Below, piece by piece: positions 1 through 6,586 of a stretch of DNA of 9,860 nt. Below the pieces are notes generated by a model that had not been told where the DNA came from, ran no database searches, and saw only the letters and a list, made by a program, of their open reading frames with translations. The stretch lies in contig CAJJOO010000024.1 in the NCBI GenBank assembly GCA_905193395.1, positions 1 to 9,860 of the forward strand, written 5' to 3'. Both the position numbers and the translations under genes were made by a program. Numbering within the stretch: the stretch's first letter is position 1; each line of letters begins with the position of its first letter. The stretch is from an uncultured Porphyromonadaceae bacterium (GTDB lineage Bacteria; Bacteroidota; Bacteroidia; Bacteroidales; Muribaculaceae).

Positions 1-670
1 TTGAAATTTCGGCCAGTTGCGATGCCAGCCGGAGCGTGTCGGCATCGGTTTCGGCGTCTTTTAAAAGATTGAGCGCCAGGTCGATGTATTCTACGAGGCG
101 TTCGCGTTCGGCTATGCTGCCGTATGCGGTGTATAGCCGGATGAGCGCGTATAATTCCGCGGCTGTGTACGCCCGTCGGGCATCGGGACGGAATTTTGCA
201 GCGGCGTTTCCGGCGGGAAGGCCGAGCATATGGGCCAGGGACTCGATGGCGATGGAGTAGGAGAGGGTGCAGTAGTCGATTTTGAATTGTTCGGCGAGGG
301 TTGCGGCCCGGCGTGTGGCCAATTGGTCGACTATTCGGCGTTCGTAGAAGAATGTGAATAGTTCGCGGCCTTCGGCGTGGCGTTGTTCGTGCCGTACGGG
401 CCAACGGCGGTAGTGGCTGAACAGTTCGTTTATTGTCATGGACTCGAGCGCGCTGCCGGTGAAATCGAACAGGCGTTCGGCCGATGTACGGATGCCTCTG
501 CGGGCCAGTTCGGCGTTTATTTCGCTCAGGCGGTCGGCGCAGAATCTGGACAACGAGGCCACATGCCGTCCCGCCTCTGCGAAAATCAGAGCCAGCACGG
601 TGAGTTCATCGGCGGTCGACGACGCGCCGATATTGTAGCCGGTTATCCGTTCCGGCAATGTCAGTGGCAT
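1..670 (-). CDS. Unrecognised helical protein directly downstream of UpxY (partial, C-terminus outside window)
   Basis: I do not recognise this protein. Translation from the ATG at 670-668 stays open for 223 codons to the window edge, so its stop lies to the left. It begins MPLTLPERITGYNIG. It appears soluble and mostly alpha-helical, rich in Ala, Arg, Glu and Leu, with no signal peptide, no clear membrane segment and no metal-binding motif that I can see. The start is only 6 bp past the UpxY stop, so the two genes are almost certainly co-transcribed and probably translationally coupled. In Bacteroides capsule loci the gene after upxY is usually upxZ, an inhibitor of other UpxY proteins, commonly shorter than 200 residues. 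This protein is already longer and I see no UpxZ resemblance. A UpxZ-like or other regulatory role is inference from position only. The absence of in-frame stops and the tight spacing support a real gene. Confidence 0.75.
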   Translation of the reverse strand, partial: MPLTLPERITGYNIGASSTADELTVLALIFAEAGRHVASLSRFCADRLSEINAELARRGIRTSAERLFDFTGSALESMTINELFSHYRRWPVRHEQRHAEGRELFTFFYERRIVDQLATRRAATLAEQFKIDYCTLSYSIAIESLAHMLGLPAGNAAAKFRPDARRAYTAAELYALIRLYTAYGSIAERERLVEYIDLALNLLKDAETDADTLRLASQLAEIS

Positions 671-676
671 TGGAAA

Positions 677-1681
677 TTATGGGTTGTAATGCGCGTATTC
701 GCGGGCAATCATCTGCCGGGCCTTGGAGTTGGGCACCAGCGCTGCGACGCGCTCCTTGGCCTGTCGCAGCAGTTCGCGGTCGTTGTCAATGACGGCGAAT
801 ATCAGGTCGACGAGCGCGCGTGTCCATTCGTTGGTCACGGCGCTTTTCAGCCTGTCGTAATGTTCCCGGGCTTTTTCGGCGTCGGCGGTGTTGCCAAGGA
901 TGAAGTTGCCGCCGAACAGCAGGGCCTGGAGTTTGGCGTTGAGTTTGCGGTTGTTGACGTCGGCCACGGCCATGCGGTTGCAGAACATCGAAAGACGGGC
1001 AATGAGACGGTCGGGCAGGGGGCGGTCGGCGTCGAAATATTGCAGCGCTTCAAGCAGGTTGGGGATGAAGGCGTCAATCTGGTCGTTGGCGCGGGTTGAT
1101 TGCGCCGAGAAGCGTAGCACCCTCACGTCGCTGGCCTTGACGTTGAAGACAACCGTCCCCACATTATTAAATACATTCAGCACGATGTGGCCGCCGTTGC
1201 TCCTGGGCTTGGGCATGTAAGTGCCGATGAGGCCGGGGAAATCGCCGTTGACCACCTCCACCAGGTCGCCTTCTTCCAGGTTGGTTTCAGCGAGGGGATA
1301 GTAGGGGAGGCAATTCTTGTAGGCGCGGGCAATATTTTTGAAATTCGACATCTCGCGGTCGGTCACGGTGGCGTAGCGGTCGGAACTGCTCCGGTCAATG
1401 AGGAACGAAAAGCCGTTGTTCTGTCCGCAGAGCGACTTGATTTCCGGGAACGAGCCTCGGACAAACACGTAATGGAATGTCAGATTGGCGGTTCGCATCT
1501 TTATCTGTCCGTTCTTTTCCTCCCTGACCACATAGGTCGGGGCGAAGAGTTCCAGCCGGCTGCCGTTATAGGCGTTGTAGCGGTTTACGGCGTTCGCAGC
1601 CGAATCGCTTGAAGTGGTGCCGACATGGTTGAGGACAAACCAAAAGGGAGCGTCTTGCAGATTTTCAGAGGCGCCTTGCAT
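677..1681 (-). CDS. upxY: UpxY-family NusG-like transcription antiterminator with C-terminal extension
   Basis: A 334-residue NusG paralogue. Residues about 13-125 match the NusG N-terminal domain as found in UpxY proteins: FWFVLNHVGTT at the start, LELFAPTYVVRE, then NLTFHYVFVRG and a TVTDREMSNFKNI stretch. Residues about 136-190 form a KOW domain (EEGDLVEVVNGDFPGLIG). UpxY proteins act in the cytoplasm with RNA polymerase, recognising the 5' leader of their own polysaccharide operon and preventing premature termination; this is family knowledge. Canonical members end near residue 170-190. This one continues for about 140 residues of unrecognised, apparently helical sequence (195-334). The ATG at 1681 is the only plausible start: the frame upstream has no ATG or GTG before a stop, and a purine-rich AGAAGA lies about 12 nt upstream. 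The gene is preceded by a candidate invertible promoter and followed at 6 bp by an unknown gene. A surface-polysaccharide locus to the left is inferred. Confidence 0.9.
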   Translation of the reverse strand: MQGASENLQDAPFWFVLNHVGTTSSDSAANAVNRYNAYNGSRLELFAPTYVVREEKNGQIKMRTANLTFHYVFVRGSFPEIKSLCGQNNGFSFLIDRSSSDRYATVTDREMSNFKNIARAYKNCLPYYPLAETNLEEGDLVEVVNGDFPGLIGTYMPKPRSNGGHIVLNVFNNVGTVVFNVKASDVRVLRFSAQSTRANDQIDAFIPNLLEALQYFDADRPLPDRLIARLSMFCNRMAVADVNNRKLNAKLQALLFGGNFILGNTADAEKAREHYDRLKSAVTNEWTRALVDLIFAVIDNDRELLRQAKERVAALVPNSKARQMIAREYAHYNP

Positions 1682-1712
1682 GTTGTCAGGGTATTCTTCT
1701 ACTTGGCCTGGT

Positions 1713-1756
1713 GGAATCTATATTCCTTATATTCAGCGATATATAGGTTTGATTCC
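1713..1756 (-). promoter_or_regulatory. Predicted hairpin in the upxY leader with an alternative fold
   Basis: GGAATC at 1713-1718 can pair with GATTCC at 1751-1756, extended by CTATAT (1718-1723) with ATATAG (1741-1746) and a 5-nt bulge. The same 1713-1717 arm can instead pair with ATTCC at 1722-1726, giving a small hairpin with a 4-nt loop. The two folds are mutually exclusive and lie 32-75 nt upstream of the upxY start. There is no following U-tract, so it is not an obvious intrinsic terminator. A role as a leader signal for UpxY is only inference. Confidence 0.3.
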
Positions 1757-1793
1757 ATCAGGCTTCCGAAAAGTTGCCTTATTGTGGCCGTGT

Positions 1794-1814
1794 GCATCTC
1801 TTGGTAAGAGATGC
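1794..1814. repeat. Left inverted repeat, itself a 9-bp palindrome
   Basis: GCATCTCTT (1794-1802), spacer GGT, then AAGAGATGC (1806-1814) is a perfect 9-bp palindrome. Its core 1798-1812 is shared in inverted orientation with 1970-1984. A dyad with a short spacer fits a recombinase recognition site. In the ON orientation it would also lie within about 10 nt of the predicted upxY transcript 5' end and could fold as a 9-bp stem with a 3-nt loop. Confidence 0.8.
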
Positions 1815-1984
1815 CTAAACCACTGCAAAGTTACGAAAATATTTTGAAATTCAGCGGTTTTGGAATTTGCAAAAAATCCTCTTAGTAAAACTTTCTTCAA
1901 TTTGTTTTGAAAATTCCGGAATTGCAGTGTGATAAAACTCTGTAAATCGGATAGTTAAATAAATTGTCAATCTCTTACCAAGAG
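1798..1984. promoter_or_regulatory. Candidate invertible (phase-variable) promoter segment, ON for upxY
   Basis: Seen in sequence: CTCTTGGTAAGAGAT at 1798-1812 recurs as its exact reverse complement at 1970-1984. TGCA lies just outside both copies (1793-1796 and 1985-1988), offset by one base. The 157 bp between them are AT-rich and contain a strong minus-strand -7 box directed at upxY. Established knowledge: Bacteroides polysaccharide operons starting with upxY often have promoters on short segments of this size bounded by inverted repeats, flipped by serine (Mpi-like) or tyrosine recombinases. Inference: this segment flips in the same way and is drawn here in the ON state. The repeat differs in sequence from what I recall of the B. 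fragilis Mpi sites, and no invertase gene is in the window, so a remote recombinase would be needed. Confidence 0.7.
1826..1833 (-). promoter_or_regulatory. Bacteroidales -7 promoter box for upxY
   Basis: Read on the minus strand this is TAACTTTG, a perfect match to the Bacteroidales sigma-ABfr -7 consensus TAnnTTTG, followed by CAGTGGTTTAG. It lies just inside the left inverted repeat and points at upxY, predicting a transcription start near 1820 and a leader of about 140 nt. A -33 TTTG at the usual 19-21 bp spacing is not clear (only a weak GCTG), as is common for natural promoters in this group. Confidence 0.65.
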
Positions 1985-1988
1985 TGCA
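1970..1988. repeat. Right inverted repeat partner
   Basis: ATCTCTTACCAAGAG at 1970-1984 is the exact reverse complement of 1798-1812 and is followed by TGCA at 1985-1988. The inner dyad CTCTT-ACC-AAGAG is conserved, but the outer arms are less symmetric than in the left copy. That is expected if only the core is needed for strand exchange. Confidence 0.75.
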
Positions 1989-2059
1989 TGAAGATTTTGA
2001 AGGGAGAGCCAGGCCGGATTCCAGGTTCCGGATGAATATTTTAGGCGCGTGGCGTCTTC

Positions 2060-2075
2060 GCGAGTCAAGACTCGC
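2060..2075. repeat. Palindrome with 7-bp arms
   Basis: GCGAGTC, spacer AA, GACTCGC is a perfect inverted repeat. It is the leftmost of a series of palindromes between the pump operon and the invertible segment. It is not followed by a T-run on either strand. It may be a REP-like element or a recombination or protein-binding site. Confidence 0.5.
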
Positions 2076-2147
2076 ACACCAATGACCCCAAACAGAGCGA
2101 TAATTTACGTAGGACGGCTCCACGGAGCAGCCGAGCCGAGATTATGC

Positions 2148-2167
2148 GGATGAACGAGCGTTCATCC
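2148..2167. repeat. Palindrome with 9-bp arms
   Basis: GGATGAACG, spacer AG, CGTTCATCC is a perfect 9-bp inverted repeat. An adjacent smaller hairpin lies at 2117-2128 (GCTCC, AC, GGAGC). Closely spaced perfect stems without T-tracts are typical of intergenic REP-like elements. I cannot tell whether this one is repeated elsewhere in the genome. Confidence 0.5.
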
Positions 2168-2204
2168 CTACACCATGACATTCAGGTTCGCAGCGTGCGA
2201 AGCC

Positions 2205-2223
2205 GCGGCCGGGGACCGGCCGC
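2205..2223 (-). terminator. Strong GC hairpin just downstream of the pump operon
   Basis: GCGGCCGG (2205-2212), spacer GGA, CCGGCCGC (2216-2223) is a perfect 8-bp GC-only stem, starting 17 bp after the RND pump stop. Its position suits transcript termination or 3'-end protection. No poly-U tract follows on the minus strand, so it is not a classic intrinsic terminator. It may instead be one more member of the palindrome cluster. Confidence 0.4.
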
Positions 2224-2239
2224 TATCCTTTCCCTGCTG

Positions 2240-5200
2240 CTATACCGTCTCTCCGCCCCCGTCGTCCTTGGTCTTCGCGGGCGTCTGCGAGGTGCCGAAG
2301 AAGCCGGCAAGGTATTTCTCGTTGAAGCGCTGGAGCAGTTCCCAGAAGTTGGGCACGAACAGCGTGCCGACAATGGCGTTGATGGCCATACCGAACACTA
2401 CGGCTGTGCCGAGCGAGATTCGCGAGGCCGCTCCGGCGCCCGTAGCGAAGAGCATCGGCATCACGCCCAGGACGAAAGCCAGCGCAGTCATCATGATGGG
2501 ACGGAAGCGCACACGGCCGGCATCGGCGGCAGCCTGACGCACAGGCTGTCCGGCCCGGCGGTAGTCGCGGGCATATTCCACAATCAGGATGGCATTCTTG
2601 GCCGAAAGGCCCAGCAGCAGCACGATACCAATCTGCGTGTAGACGCTGATTGACTGCCCCATGAAGATACAGCCCACCACGGTGCCGAGGATGGCCGTAG
2701 GCATCGCGATGACCACGGCGATGGGGTCGCTGAGGCTCTCGTACTGCGCCGCAAGTACCAGCAGGGTTATCACGATGGCCAGGATAAGCACAAAAGAGAC
2801 CGTGGTGCCGGACTGAGTCTCCTGGTAGGCCTCGCCCGTCCAGGCGTAGGAATAATTGTCGCCCAATGTCTCCGAAACCAGTTCCTCCATGGCCTTGATG
2901 CCGTCGGCCGAACTTACGCCATGCGCCGGGGTGGCCGTGAGCGACGCCGTCTCATACATATTATATCGTCCGACGGTCGACTGCCCGGCGGCGGGCCGGA
3001 CGGTGGCGAACGAGGCGAAGGGCACCATGCGGCCCTCGGAGTTGCGCACCGTCAGCCGCGGAATGTCGGTGATATGCGCGCGGGCGGGGCTGTCGGCCGC
3101 GATATTCACCTGGTAGACGCGGCCGAAGTCCACGAAATCGTTCACATAACTGCCGCCCATGAAGGCCGACAGCGTGGAATAGACACTTTCCAGCGTCAGC
3201 CCCTGCATCTTGACGCGGTTGCGGTCGATGTCAATGGTATATTGCGGCACGCTGCCCTCGTAGAGCGACGTGACCGAAGCGATGCGGCTGTCGGACGCTG
3301 CGCGGCGGCTGATGTCGGCGATGGCCTGCTTCATGGCGTCCGGTCCCAGGTTATTGATGTCCAGCAACTGCATTTCGAGACCCGATGTGAGACCGAGGCC
3401 CGGAATGGCCGGAGGATTCAGCGAGAATATCACCGGCTCCTGCATCGAGTCGGCAATGGCCGCGGCGCGGGCCATGATACCGTCCACCGACAGCGCGCGG
3501 CCCTTGCGCTCGCTCCACGGCTCGAGCATCACGAACATCGAACCCATGTTGGAACTGGAGCCGCCGCCCATGAACGAAATGCCGCTGACGGCCATCACGT
3601 CCTTGACGCCGGGAATGGCACGCACACGCTCGGAATACTCGGTCATGATGCGGTCGGTGCGGTCAAGCGACGCCCCCTGGGGCATCTGGACCGACGACAG
3701 GAAATAGCCCATGTCCTCGGAAGGGATATATGATGTTGGCCAACTGAGAAATCCCCAGAAAGCCAGGCCCGTGACCAGGAAATATGTGGCGATGGCCACC
3801 AGCGGACGGCGCAGGAACTTGCCCACGATATTCATGTAAGTGTTCAGCACGGCGCCGAAGCCCTTGTTCCACCAGCGGTAGAGGAAGAAGGTGACCTGCT
3901 TGCGCGGCCGCAGGAACAGGGCGCACATGGCCGGGGTGAACGTAAGGGCGTTGAAGCCCGAGAAGGCCGTCGAAACGGCGATGGTCAGGGCAAACTGTTT
4001 GTACAACTGTCCCGTGATACCGCTCACCATAGCCGTCGGCAGGAAGACAGACAGCAGCACCAGGACCTCGCCGATTACGGGTCCCTGCAACTCGGTCATG
4101 GCCCGCGTGGCCGCCTGCCGCGGCGTCAGTTTTCCCTGGTCCAGGAGGCGCGAGCAGTCCTCCACCACAACAATGGCATCGTCCACCACAATGGCAATCG
4201 CCAGAACGAGACCGAAAAGGGTCAGGGTGTTGAGGGTGAATCCCATCCATTTCATCACCGCCAGCGTGGCGATGAGCGAGACCGGAATCGTCAGCATAGG
4301 GATAATCACCGCGCGCCAGTTCTGCAAAAATATCAGAATCACCAGCATCACCAGGATGGTGGTTTCAAGGAAAGTGACGAGAAGTTCGTCAATCGACGCG
4401 GTGACGAAGTCGGTGGTGTCGAGCATCACGTTGTACGTGACGCCCGGCGGAAAATACGGCTGCAGTTCCTTCAGTTTAGCCTCGCACTCGCGGGCCACCT
4501 GCAAGGCGTTGGAGCCCGACAGTTGCGACACTCCGATCATGGCCGTCTGACGGCCGTTGACGCGCGCAATCTGGCTGTACGACTCCGAACCGAGATCGAT
4601 TGTGGCCACGTCGCGCAGACGCAGGATGTTGCCGTTGTCGCCCGAACGCAGCACTATGTTGCCGAACTCGGCGGGGTCCGTCAGGCGTCCGCGCGTGGTG
4701 AGGGTGTAGGTGAACTGCTCGTCGGACGAGGTTGGAGCCGCGCCGACAGAACCGGCCGACACCTGCATGTTCTGCGACTGGATGGCGGCCATCACGTCGG
4801 CGGGCGTCAGGTTGCGCTCGCGCATACGGTCCGGATCGAGCCATATGCGCATGCTGTACTCGCCTGCGCCGAAGGCCTCCACATCGCCCACGCCCGGCAG
4901 ACGCGCCAGTTCGTCGGTGATGTGCAGTTGTGCATAGTTGGTGAGGAACAGCGCTGAATACAGGTCGGGGCGGTCGGAATCAAGCGATATGAACAGGATG
5001 CGGTTCGACGAACGCGACGACACCGACACCCCCTGCTGCTTGACTGCGGCCGGCAGGGTCGGTTCGGCCTCCGAGATGCGGTTCTGCACCTTGACGGTAG
5101 CCATGTCCGGGTCGGTACCCTCCTCGAAGGTGATTGTCAGCATATACGAGCCGTCCGAACCCGAATTGCTGCTCATGTACATCATGCCCTCGACGCCGTT

Positions 5201-5410
5201 CACCTGCTGCTCGATGGGCACACCGACGGTCTCGGCCACAGTGCGGGCGTCGGCACCCGGATACATGGCCGTCACCATCACTGTGGGCGGGGTGATGTCG
5301 GGATACTGCGACACGGGCAGCGACGAATATGTGAGCGCGCCGGCCAGAACCATCGCAATGGCGATGACTATCGAGAATATGGGCCGGTTGATGAAGAATC
5401 TTGAAAACAT
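2240..5410 (-). CDS. HAE1-family RND efflux pump, inner-membrane subunit (AcrB/MexB-like)
   Basis: A full-length 1056-residue RND transporter, the usual size. It starts with the family-typical MFSRFFINRPIFSIV (first membrane helix about 10-30), followed by the first periplasmic porter/docking region (about 33-335) with PVSQYPDITPP and YPGA. TM4 carries the proton-relay pair D410-D411 (VVDDAIVVVE, equivalent to AcrB D407/D408). TM10 has K938 (GLSAKNAILIVE, equivalent to AcrB K940), and T975 lies in TALAFVLGVMP. WPTSYIPSEDMGYF marks the start of the second periplasmic half after TM7. All key relay residues are present, so it should be active. It would export hydrophobic or amphiphilic compounds using the proton gradient, as a trimer docked to the adaptor and channel encoded just upstream (29-bp gap). 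The substrate cannot be read from sequence. The C-terminus is a short hydrophilic tail. It is the last gene of the operon. Confidence 0.95.
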   Translation of the reverse strand: MFSRFFINRPIFSIVIAIAMVLAGALTYSSLPVSQYPDITPPTVMVTAMYPGADARTVAETVGVPIEQQVNGVEGMMYMSSNSGSDGSYMLTITFEEGTDPDMATVKVQNRISEAEPTLPAAVKQQGVSVSSRSSNRILFISLDSDRPDLYSALFLTNYAQLHITDELARLPGVGDVEAFGAGEYSMRIWLDPDRMRERNLTPADVMAAIQSQNMQVSAGSVGAAPTSSDEQFTYTLTTRGRLTDPAEFGNIVLRSGDNGNILRLRDVATIDLGSESYSQIARVNGRQTAMIGVSQLSGSNALQVARECEAKLKELQPYFPPGVTYNVMLDTTDFVTASIDELLVTFLETTILVMLVILIFLQNWRAVIIPMLTIPVSLIATLAVMKWMGFTLNTLTLFGLVLAIAIVVDDAIVVVEDCSRLLDQGKLTPRQAATRAMTELQGPVIGEVLVLLSVFLPTAMVSGITGQLYKQFALTIAVSTAFSGFNALTFTPAMCALFLRPRKQVTFFLYRWWNKGFGAVLNTYMNIVGKFLRRPLVAIATYFLVTGLAFWGFLSWPTSYIPSEDMGYFLSSVQMPQGASLDRTDRIMTEYSERVRAIPGVKDVMAVSGISFMGGGSSSNMGSMFVMLEPWSERKGRALSVDGIMARAAAIADSMQEPVIFSLNPPAIPGLGLTSGLEMQLLDINNLGPDAMKQAIADISRRAASDSRIASVTSLYEGSVPQYTIDIDRNRVKMQGLTLESVYSTLSAFMGGSYVNDFVDFGRVYQVNIAADSPARAHITDIPRLTVRNSEGRMVPFASFATVRPAAGQSTVGRYNMYETASLTATPAHGVSSADGIKAMEELVSETLGDNYSYAWTGEAYQETQSGTTVSFVLILAIVITLLVLAAQYESLSDPIAVVIAMPTAILGTVVGCIFMGQSISVYTQIGIVLLLGLSAKNAILIVEYARDYRRAGQPVRQAAADAGRVRFRPIMMTALAFVLGVMPMLFATGAGAASRISLGTAVVFGMAINAIVGTLFVPNFWELLQRFNEKYLAGFFGTSQTPAKTKDDGGGETV

Positions 5411-5439
5411 GGCTCTGGGAATTTCGTGTTAAACCGGAA

Positions 5440-6555
5440 TCAGCGTGTCTCGACGGGCTTCACGGGCATGCCGTCGCGCACCTTCAGCAGGGCCTGCGTC
5501 ACATAGCGCTGGCCGGGGCGCACGCCCGAGGTCACCACGCGCATGGTGTCGTTCACCAGACCGCCGGTCTCGATGGGCGTATAGACCACTGTATTGGAAT
5601 CCGTCACGGTGTAGAGGTATTTGCCGCGCTGGTCGGTGGAAATCGAGGCGTCGCGCACCAGCATGGCCTGCGGGTCGGTGCGGTAGGGCAGCGACACGGT
5701 GACGTACATGCCGTCGCGCAGTTCGCCCCAGCGGTTGTCGATGTTGGCGCGTACCAGCATCGTACCGGTCGAGGGGTCGACCGCCGGCGAGATATAGGTC
5801 ATGTCGGCGGTGTAGTCGTGCGGCAGACGTTCGGAGAAGGCCACCGGCACGCGGGTATAGTCGATGTCGCTACGGGCGTCGGGATTCTCGAACATGCGCA
5901 GGAACGAGGCATCCTCGATATAGAAATAAGCCTCCATGATGGCGTCGGAATAGATTTCGGTCATCTTTACAGGCTCGCCCTCGCCGGCCAGGTAGGCGCC
6001 TTCGGAATAGATGCAGGCGCCGATATGTCCGGTCATCGGGGCCTTGATGGTGCATTTGGCCAGGTTTGTGCGGGCCTGCGACAGGGCGGCGCTGGCATTG
6101 TTGATAGCGGCGCGGCTCTGGTCGCGCTGGCTCAGGGCCTGGGCCAATTCCATCTGCGACACGGCATTGTGGGCCGCGGCGGCCTGCACGGCGGCATAAT
6201 GGGCCTCGGCATACTGGTTGCTGCTGCGGGCCGTTTCCAGGGTAGCCTCGGCCTCGGCGACGGCATTACGGTATGTAGTGGGGTCGATTGTGGCCAGCAA
6301 CTGTCCCTTGACTACGCGCGTACCCTTGGTGTAGTCGACCGTCAGCAGCGTGCCGTTGACGCGGCACACCACCTCCACCATGTCGTTGGCATGCAGCGTG
6401 CCGGGGTATTCCTTGTAGAGCGTCACCGAATCGGTGACTACCGGCGCCACCGTCACGGTCATGGGGCCTTCGCCGGTTTCACTGCGGTGGCTGCGATGGC
6501 ACGACGCCAGCATCAGGACGAGGGCCGGGGCGAGTATCAGTTTGCCGTATTTCAT
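5440..6555 (-). CDS. RND efflux periplasmic adaptor (membrane fusion protein), lipoprotein
   Basis: A 371-residue AcrA/MexA-type adaptor. The N-terminus is a lipoprotein signal with lipobox L16-A17-S18-C19. No acidic surface-export signal follows the Cys, so it should be anchored facing the periplasm. It has the expected order: a first lipoyl-like half (about 58-92, with KGTRVVKGQLLATIDP), an alpha-helical hairpin rich in Ala and Gln (about 95-165), a second lipoyl half beginning TIKAPMTGHIG (about 169-180), then beta-barrel and membrane-proximal regions (LRDGMYVTVSLP, about 280-290 onward). It bridges the inner-membrane pump and the outer-membrane channel. It lies 31 bp after the channel gene and 29 bp before the pump gene, consistent with one transcript. 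Length and domain order are normal for the family. Confidence 0.94.
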   Translation of the reverse strand: MKYGKLILAPALVLMLASCHRSHRSETGEGPMTVTVAPVVTDSVTLYKEYPGTLHANDMVEVVCRVNGTLLTVDYTKGTRVVKGQLLATIDPTTYRNAVAEAEATLETARSSNQYAEAHYAAVQAAAAHNAVSQMELAQALSQRDQSRAAINNASAALSQARTNLAKCTIKAPMTGHIGACIYSEGAYLAGEGEPVKMTEIYSDAIMEAYFYIEDASFLRMFENPDARSDIDYTRVPVAFSERLPHDYTADMTYISPAVDPSTGTMLVRANIDNRWGELRDGMYVTVSLPYRTDPQAMLVRDASISTDQRGKYLYTVTDSNTVVYTPIETGGLVNDTMRVVTSGVRPGQRYVTQALLKVRDGMPVKPVETR

Positions 6556-6586
6556 TATATTGCGTTTTATGTATGTTTTTTCGTAT

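Larger units (their letters stand above)
1682..2239. other. 558-bp intergenic region between the pump operon and upxY
   Basis: No credible gene lies here. The left part (about 1682-1820) would be the upxY mRNA leader and has potential hairpins. The segment 1798-1984 is AT-rich, bounded by inverted repeats, and carries a promoter box. From about 2040 to 2223 the sequence becomes GC-rich and is dominated by perfect or near-perfect palindromes. A minus-strand ORF of 90 codons (1851-2123) crosses both halves but has no recognisable family and low-complexity composition, so I do not call it. No recombinase, tRNA or transposase is visible. Confidence 0.8.

Noticed and set aside
377..1099. 240-codon plus-strand ORF across the upxY/unknown gene junction
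   Set aside because: It opposes two tightly packed minus-strand genes, one of them clearly UpxY, and shows no domain.
1851..2123. 90-codon minus-strand ORF in the intergenic region
   Set aside because: It spans the invertible segment, its right repeat and a palindrome, has no recognisable family, and would be broken by inversion. Chance ORF more likely.
2921..3733. 270-codon plus-strand ORF inside the RND pump gene
   Set aside because: It is antisense to an intact, motif-complete pump gene, and its Arg/His-rich composition indicates a shadow frame.
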